The translations under genes and the position numbers were made by a program. A DNA stretch of 11,103 nucleotides from a bacterium (GTDB lineage: Bacteria > KSB1 > UBA2214). Shown piece by piece: positions 6,195-11,103 of the stretch. The DNA is taken from assembly GCA_029560815.1 (NCBI GenBank), contig JAKQKF010000207.1, positions 1-11,103 of the forward strand, given 5' to 3'. Position 1 is the first letter of the stretch. Each line of letters opens with the position of its first letter. Under the pieces are notes generated by a model. It was not told the origin of the DNA and ran no database searches. It was given only the letters and a program-made list of their open reading frames with translations.

Positions 6195-7844
6195 ATGGGT
6201 CCACTATCAAGACGCGATTTTATCAAGGCCGGCGCCCTGACTACGGCTGCCGCCCTCACCGCCGATTTCGGCACCGGCGCCACTCTTTTTGCCGCGAGCG
6301 CGCAGGAAATGCGCTTCCAGCCCTGGCCTCATGCCTGGATGCCGGATTTCGGCCATGTCTATGCCGCCGATATCCATGAGGATCCCTTCCGTTCAGGCAT
6401 CGAGGTCACCCGCGATGGTGTCGTCGTCCCGGCGGATATCGGGACCGGCCGTTTCTCTGTCAATGCGCGCTGGTACGTCGAGGGCTTTGGCTACCTCTAC
6501 CTCAGCGCCGACAATGCAGGAGAGTTTTATTCAGTCCGGGAGGGCGGCCGTTTCAATCTCAATCATGAGTTTGCCCGCAGCCGGGTCATGCGCAACCGTG
6601 CAGTCCTCCAGCGCTATGAGAAGGAGGGCTGCCGCTTTACCGCAGAGGTCCGTCACCTCGCCGGCCTTAGCGAGGAGCTGCTGGCCGATGCCGCCCAAAA
6701 GATCACCAGTGGGGAAACAGCTGCAAGGCTCTCAGATCGCTCCCTCTACTATGCCCTGCAGGCCGGCGAAGTGATCGAACTGGAGAAAGCCCGGTACGAG
6801 GTCGCCCGTCAGGCCCCCAAGGAGGCTTTTTATTTCGGCTGCGAAACCCGGCAGTTCATCTGGGCCAAACATGATGAATTCATCAAACGCTTTGCCGAAC
6901 TCTTCAACTTCGCCACAGTCACGCACTATATCTGGGACAGCTGGTACGAGCATTTCGAACCTCATGAGGGGGAGTATAACTGGGGGGTTAAAGACGATAT
7001 CGTCGACTGGCTGAGCGAGAATGGCATCACCATCCAGGGCCGGCCGCTTTTCTGGTTTCATCCCATCGTCACACCTGATTGGTTGAAGGAGAAGAATTTT
7101 GAGGAGCTGAAGAGCTATGTGGTGCGCCATGCCGGCAACCTGGTCAAACATTACGGCGACAGGGTGCAGCAGTGGGAGGTCGTCAACGAATACCACGACT
7201 GGGCCAACATCCACAACCATACGCCCGAACAGACCACGGAAATCGTTCGCCTCGCCTGTGATGCCACCAGGGCGGCTAATCCCCGCGTCGTGCGCATCCT
7301 CAACAATTGTGCGCCCTGGGCTGAATATGCCGCCTGGGGCCGGATGGCGCGGCAGAAAGAACTCTCCAGTCGTCCTCTGCGCTCTCCGCAGCGTTTCATC
7401 CAGGATCTGGTCGAGGCCGGGGTCGAATTCGACGTTCTTGGCATCCAGGTCTATTTTCCGCGCCGCGACCTCTCCGATATCATGCGCATGATCGAGCGTT
7501 TTGAAAAGTTCGGCAAGCCCATCTATATCACCGAACTGGGCACCACCAGCGGGCCTACCGCCGATCTGGTGGCAACCGGCAAGATGAGCCTGCCCTCCGA
7601 ACCGTTTGAATGGCACCGGCCATGGGACGAGGAGCTCCAGGCCGATTGGCTGGAACAAGTCTACACCCTTTACTACAGCCGTCCGTTGATCAAGGCGGTC
7701 AACTGGTACGATTTTGCTGATTTTCGCACCCATATTCTCAACGGCGGATTGGTCCGGGAGGACGGCTCTCCGAAACGGTCATTCATGCGCCTCCAGAAGC
7801 TCCTCAGCACATGGGACCGGCTGCCCAACCCACAAAGGAAATAA
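6195..7844 (+). CDS. Divergent GH10-like glycoside hydrolase, Tat-exported (third paralogue)
   Basis: A 549-aa protein with a textbook Tat motif SRRDFIK, an Ala/Thr-rich hydrophobic segment and a likely ASA-Q cleavage site, so folded export is predicted. The N-terminal region (~40-210) matches the other two (for example EGFGYLYLSADNAGEFY and LNHEFARSRV). The GH10-like domain has acid/base Glu332 in WEVVNE and nucleophile Glu447 in ITELG, 115 apart. Altered motifs are TVTHYI (241-246), GRPLFWF (from 282), NNCAP (370-374) and Q418-V-Y420. It is the most divergent of the three: WDSWYEHFEP replaces LKSGYFEDFEP, and the C-terminal GGLLRSPQGEKKAAY segment becomes GGLVREDGSPKRSF. It therefore probably differs in specificity or chain position attacked. 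The start at 6192 (one extra Met) is an alternative. It ends one base before the next gene, implying translational coupling. Confidence 0.85.
   Translation: MGPLSRRDFIKAGALTTAAALTADFGTGATLFAASAQEMRFQPWPHAWMPDFGHVYAADIHEDPFRSGIEVTRDGVVVPADIGTGRFSVNARWYVEGFGYLYLSADNAGEFYSVREGGRFNLNHEFARSRVMRNRAVLQRYEKEGCRFTAEVRHLAGLSEELLADAAQKITSGETAARLSDRSLYYALQAGEVIELEKARYEVARQAPKEAFYFGCETRQFIWAKHDEFIKRFAELFNFATVTHYIWDSWYEHFEPHEGEYNWGVKDDIVDWLSENGITIQGRPLFWFHPIVTPDWLKEKNFEELKSYVVRHAGNLVKHYGDRVQQWEVVNEYHDWANIHNHTPEQTTEIVRLACDATRAANPRVVRILNNCAPWAEYAAWGRMARQKELSSRPLRSPQRFIQDLVEAGVEFDVLGIQVYFPRRDLSDIMRMIERFEKFGKPIYITELGTTSGPTADLVATGKMSLPSEPFEWHRPWDEELQADWLEQVYTLYYSRPLIKAVNWYDFADFRTHILNGGLVREDGSPKRSFMRLQKLLSTWDRLPNPQRK
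7834..7839 (+). promoter_or_regulatory. Ribosome binding site for the UroD-like gene, inside the previous gene
   Basis: AAAGGA sits in the last codons of the third GH10-like gene, six bases before the ATG at 7846. This fixes the start and ties translation of the two genes together. Confidence 0.65.
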
Positions 7845-7845
7845 A

Positions 7846-8994
7846 ATGACCTCAAAAGAGAGACTCCTCATCACCATGAAAGGCGGCGTGGCGGACCATG
7901 TGCCGGTCAGCCCGGATATCTCCGTGATGGTTCCCGACCGCCTCGACGGACGACCCTTTTATGACATCCATCTCGATGGACGTGAACACTTCGGCTGGAC
8001 TTCAGCGACCCACGGCGAGGTTTACGTCAAGGCTGTGCAGTATTTCGGCTGCGATGGTTTTTACATGTATGGCGGACTCAAGCAGATCAAGCCCGACAGC
8101 CGCCCCGAGTTTGAAAGCCGCATTACCGACGCTCCGCAGGGCAAGCTGGTGCGCCGCGTCTGCCATACCCCCCTCGGCGATCTCACCGAGGAAGAGCTCT
8201 TTTTTGCCGATGAACCACCCTGGGTGGGGGTCAAACCCCTCAAGGAGCTGGCCACCGACTTTAAAAAACTGAAATTAATGATGGGTGAGAGCGGCTGGAA
8301 ATGGGAACCGGCCTACCGTGACAAGGAGGTGATTGGCGATTATGGCGTTTATATGGGCATGGTGCCGGTCTTTCAGGACTGGTTCTTCCGCAACCGGCAA
8401 GGCGGTTTTGAGCAGATGTTCGTCGACTATATGATGGAACCCGCGCTGGTCGAGGAGATCCACGAGTTCTGGATGGAGTGGGCCCTCGCCAATGTACGCG
8501 CCATGATCAGCGCCGAGGCCGATGTCATCATGCTCGGCGGCTCCAGCGCCAGCCTCAGCGTCAGCTCACCCAAACTCTTCCGCCAATTCGAGCTCCCCTT
8601 TATCCAGAAAGCCTCCGTCATCTGCAGGGAGGCGGGGATCGTCTCCCATCTGCATGTCTGCGGCCGCTCCAATGAGCTGGTGGAGATCGTGGCCGAGGAG
8701 TCCGACCTCGCCTCCATCGAACCCCTCGAAGAGCCTCCCTCGGGTAATGTAAACCTCAAGGAGATCAAACGCCGCTTCGGGAAAAAAATATGCCTTAAAG
8801 GCAATATCAATACCACACACTTTATGCTGCACGCCACGCCGGAACAGATCGAGGAGAAATGCAAACGCCTCATCGATGACGCCGGAGAGGGGGGAGGATT
8901 CATTCTCTCCACCGGCGACCAGTGCGGCCGTGATACCCCCGAGGCCAATCTCTTCAAGATGGTGGAAGTCGCCACGACCTATGGAAAGTACTGA
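7846..8994 (+). CDS. UroD-superfamily protein, probable corrinoid/thiol methyltransferase type
   Basis: A 382-aa soluble protein with no signal peptide, of the length and pattern of the uroporphyrinogen decarboxylase superfamily TIM barrel. Recognisable parts are the opening TSKERLLITMKGGVADHVPV, the central DVIMLGGSSASLSVSSPKLF segment, and the C-terminal GRDTPEANLFKMVEVATTYG. His270-x-Cys272 in HLHVCG and Cys360 in TGDQCGRD form the H-x-C...C pattern that binds zinc and activates a thiol in MtaA/MtbA-type methyltransferases; true haem-pathway HemE lacks it. A role in methyl transfer or demethylation is therefore more likely than haem synthesis. No corrinoid protein or reactivation factor is visible here, and the methyl donor is unknown. 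It starts one base after the third GH10-like gene. In this context an O-methylated sugar released from the glycan is a possible substrate, which is inference only. Confidence 0.8.
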   Translation: MTSKERLLITMKGGVADHVPVSPDISVMVPDRLDGRPFYDIHLDGREHFGWTSATHGEVYVKAVQYFGCDGFYMYGGLKQIKPDSRPEFESRITDAPQGKLVRRVCHTPLGDLTEEELFFADEPPWVGVKPLKELATDFKKLKLMMGESGWKWEPAYRDKEVIGDYGVYMGMVPVFQDWFFRNRQGGFEQMFVDYMMEPALVEEIHEFWMEWALANVRAMISAEADVIMLGGSSASLSVSSPKLFRQFELPFIQKASVICREAGIVSHLHVCGRSNELVEIVAEESDLASIEPLEEPPSGNVNLKEIKRRFGKKICLKGNINTTHFMLHATPEQIEEKCKRLIDDAGEGGGFILSTGDQCGRDTPEANLFKMVEVATTYGKY

Positions 8995-8998
8995 AGCT

Positions 8999-9003
8999 GG
9001 GAG
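8999..9003 (+). promoter_or_regulatory. Ribosome binding site for the GH13 gene
   Basis: GGGAG lies five bases before the ATG at 9009, within the 14-base gap after the UroD-like gene. Confidence 0.55.
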
Positions 9004-9008
9004 ATGCA

Positions 9009-11103
9009 ATGAAGGCACCCGCAGTTCTCATTGTTTTGCTCGGCCTGTTTCACCTCAATGGGCATGCTGAAATCATCCTGCACAAAAATGATGCTACAGT
9101 CTGGGGGCAGAGTCAGGTCATCAGGGGTTCATTCACAGGCTTTGCTCCGGTCCGGGGTATTCTTTCTCTCAACAGAGAACGGATTCCCTTCGCTGTCAGC
9201 CCTGCGGAGGGCACTTTTTCTGTAACTGTCACACTCACTGAAGGTGTCAATACGCTCGTTGCCGAAGCAGACAGCGGCGGGACCACCATCCGCTCCGATA
9301 CCCTGAGACTCAGCCTGGGCTACAGGCTGCGACCGCGCCTCTTCGCCTGGGCCACCGCCCCGGGAAAAAGCATCCGGCTCCACAGCCGTGTGATGGAAAA
9401 TCCCGTTTCAGCCCCCCTCAGCTATCAGTGGCAGGCGGATCCCGGCAACCCCGCTGCAGTGAACCTGCTCACACCCGGCGACAGCACTACCCTGGTCACC
9501 ATCAACTGCGACGGCCTCCCGGGAGAGTACTATTTCAATCTGACTGCGGTCACGCCTGCCGGGGATACCGCCCGTGCCCGCACCTTCATCACCCTCGATC
9601 AGAGCGGCATCCGGCCCTTCCGGATCGAAACCGACCATGCCGCGTGGATTGACGGGGCGATCCTCTACGAGATCACCCCCTGCTCTTTTGTGCAGGACGG
9701 TCGACTGGCGGACATCACCGCAAAGATACCTGAATTGGCGGAGTTAGGTGTGACGGCGCTTTGGCTGCAGCCGACCTTTGGCACCCTCGATTTCGGCGGC
9801 ATGGGCTATGGCATCACCGACTATTTTACGGTGCGCAGTGATGTGGGCGATGAGGCAGATCTCCGCCATCTCGTCGCCACTGCCCATGCGCAAGGCTTGC
9901 GCGTGCTCCTCGACATGGTCCCCAACCACTCCCACATCAGGCATCCCTACGCCCTCGATGCGGTTCGCTTTGGCACCTGCTCGCATTATTACGATTTCTA
10001 TCAGCGCAGCGCGGAAGTCCTTCCCGAGGTGCCCTACTCGCAGTATTACAACCTCCACGCCCAGGGTTTTGTCTACTATTTCTGGGAGGAACTGCCCAAC
10101 CTTGATTACGACAATCCAGAAGTCCGGCGCTGGATGACGGAAATCTGCACCTACTGGGTCAGGGAGTTCGACATCGACGGCTACCGCTTTGACGCGGTCT
10201 GGGGCGTCAACGCCCGCCGTCCCGATTACACCCGCGAACTGCGTCTGGCCCTGAAGGAGATCAAGCCGGAACTGCTGATGCTCGCGGAAGATAAAGCCCC
10301 ATCCGCTCGCGTCTTCGACGGGCGTTTTGACCTGGCCTTCGACTGGAGCGCGGACGATGGCTGGGTTTCACAGTGGTCGTGGCAGGTCCTCTATCACGAC
10401 TATTGGCAGGATCAATATGTCACCATTTTCAATTCCTGGCAGCCGGGACGCAGCCTGCGCCTTCGCAATGCCCTGACCAATTCGGGGAGCGGCTTTCATC
10501 CTCGCGCCAAAATTCTGCGCTTTCTGGAGAACAACGATTCCCAGCGCTTCGCAAGGCATCATACCCCGGAGATGACGCGCATGGCGGCCGCCCTCGAATT
10601 TTCACTGCACGGCGTGCCGCTGCTCTATAATGGACAGGAAATCGGCTTCACCGGCCGCCATCCCTACTATGGCGAGGCCATCTTCAAAAAAGGGGAAACA
10701 ATCCGCGCGCAGGACAGCCAGGGCTTGTTTTATTACTATCAGACCCTTATTCGCTGGCGCAAAATGCTGCCCGCACTGACCAGCGATAATTTTGCAGAAC
10801 TGCCCATCTCGCCATCCACTTACATGTTTGCTTTCAGACGCTGGTATGAGGAGCAGAACATCTTTGTGCTTCTCAATATGGGCAGCCGCGCCGAAAACGC
10901 ATCGGTGAACCTGCCGCTCACCAGCCTGAACCTCGATTCCACCAAAACCTGGTATCTCACCGAACTCCTCAGTGGCGAGGTCCTCTCCGTCAAACCGGGC
11001 AGCCTGGAGAACCTCAACGTGGCCATGGATAAATACAATGCCAGAATTTATCTCCTGGCGGACACCGTGACGGTGACCGGCATCCGGAACGCCCCGCACG
11101 CTG
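9009..11103 (+). CDS. Secreted GH13 alpha-amylase-family enzyme with N-terminal Ig-like modules (3' truncated)
   Basis: The frame is open from 9009 to the window end (698 codons), so the C-terminus is missing. A Sec signal peptide (MKAPAVLIVLLGLF... cleaved near GHA-E, residue 20) predicts export. Residues ~21-103 and ~104-205 look like two Ig-type beta modules (GTFSVTVTLTEGVNTLVAEA; LSYQWQADPG). The GH13 barrel starts near DGAILYEITP (~215). Conserved regions are DMVPNH (Asp302, Asn306, His307), GYRFDAVWG with nucleophile Asp395, MLAED with acid/base Glu427, and FLENNDSQR with Asp510. GVPLLYNGQEIGF follows, then a C-terminal beta domain from ~593. One key residue is unusual: Asn509 stands where the family has the transition-state His (NHD becomes NND). 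The family acts on alpha-glucans by a retaining mechanism; the exact subfamily and product are not clear. It lies 14 bases after the UroD-like gene and probably shares its transcript. Confidence 0.9.
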   Translation, partial: MKAPAVLIVLLGLFHLNGHAEIILHKNDATVWGQSQVIRGSFTGFAPVRGILSLNRERIPFAVSPAEGTFSVTVTLTEGVNTLVAEADSGGTTIRSDTLRLSLGYRLRPRLFAWATAPGKSIRLHSRVMENPVSAPLSYQWQADPGNPAAVNLLTPGDSTTLVTINCDGLPGEYYFNLTAVTPAGDTARARTFITLDQSGIRPFRIETDHAAWIDGAILYEITPCSFVQDGRLADITAKIPELAELGVTALWLQPTFGTLDFGGMGYGITDYFTVRSDVGDEADLRHLVATAHAQGLRVLLDMVPNHSHIRHPYALDAVRFGTCSHYYDFYQRSAEVLPEVPYSQYYNLHAQGFVYYFWEELPNLDYDNPEVRRWMTEICTYWVREFDIDGYRFDAVWGVNARRPDYTRELRLALKEIKPELLMLAEDKAPSARVFDGRFDLAFDWSADDGWVSQWSWQVLYHDYWQDQYVTIFNSWQPGRSLRLRNALTNSGSGFHPRAKILRFLENNDSQRFARHHTPEMTRMAAALEFSLHGVPLLYNGQEIGFTGRHPYYGEAIFKKGETIRAQDSQGLFYYYQTLIRWRKMLPALTSDNFAELPISPSTYMFAFRRWYEEQNIFVLLNMGSRAENASVNLPLTSLNLDSTKTWYLTELLSGEVLSVKPGSLENLNVAMDKYNARIYLLADTVTVTGIRNAPHA

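Noticed and set aside
3499..6210. A 903-codon open frame on the - strand covering most of two genes
   Set aside because: It is the antisense of the first two GH10-like genes, which share the same forward frame. Its internal repetition only mirrors the two sense paralogues, and the sense strand has clear motifs, ribosome binding sites and signal peptides. The protein has no recognisable domain.
6732..7733. A 333-codon open frame on the - strand
   Set aside because: Antisense shadow of the third GH10-like gene, with the same kind of composition as the longer antisense frame and no domain pattern.
7714..7845. Upstream extension of the UroD-like gene
   Set aside because: It overlaps the end of the GH10-like gene, and the ATG at 7846 has a well-placed AAAGGA and starts the family pattern.
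1..11103. CRISPR arrays, tRNA or rRNA genes, insertion sequences
   Set aside because: I saw no regularly spaced repeats, no tRNA-like or rRNA-like segments, and no transposase or terminal inverted repeats on either strand.

Overview
The window reads as one strand of a bacterial carbohydrate-utilisation locus. All seven genes I can support lie on the + strand and cover almost all of the window. The largest gap is 158 bases (2774-2931), so no gene-free stretch exceeds 300 bases. The DNA is GC-rich. Shine-Dalgarno sequences are clear, exports use Tat, Sec and lipoprotein signals, and the enzymes are of the glycan-degrading type. This suits a Gram-negative heterotroph, perhaps from the FCB superphylum or a related candidate phylum. 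That placement is inference; no taxonomic marker is present.

Layout: (1) 1-490, the C-terminal end of a protein with an NEW3-like beta-sandwich, cut by the window edge. (2) 521-2773, a lipoprotein GH92 alpha-mannosidase. (3) 2774-2931, the only real intergenic region, with short repeats and a strong ribosome binding site at its end. (4) 2932-4611, 4630-6174 and 6195-7844, three tandem paralogues with a divergent GH10 (xylanase-clan) catalytic domain behind a shared N-terminal region. The first and third carry Tat signals; the middle one cannot have a signal peptide. (5) 7846-8994, a cytoplasmic UroD-superfamily protein with the H-x-C...C zinc-type motif of corrinoid/thiol methyltransferases. 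(6) 9009 to the window end, a secreted GH13 alpha-amylase-family enzyme with two N-terminal Ig-like modules, truncated by the window edge.

The genes from 2932 onward are 1-20 bases apart, each with its own ribosome binding site, and probably form one operon. The first two genes (30-base gap) may belong to the same or a preceding unit. A reasonable working model has outer or periplasmic enzymes (GH92 lipoprotein, two Tat GH10-like proteins, Sec-exported GH13) trimming a complex glycan. The cytoplasmic GH10-like enzyme and the UroD-like protein would then act on imported products, possibly removing a methyl group. The most unusual part is the GH10-like trio: the catalytic glutamates are kept, but several normally invariant substrate-binding motifs are replaced in the same way in all three. 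This suggests a substrate other than ordinary xylan.
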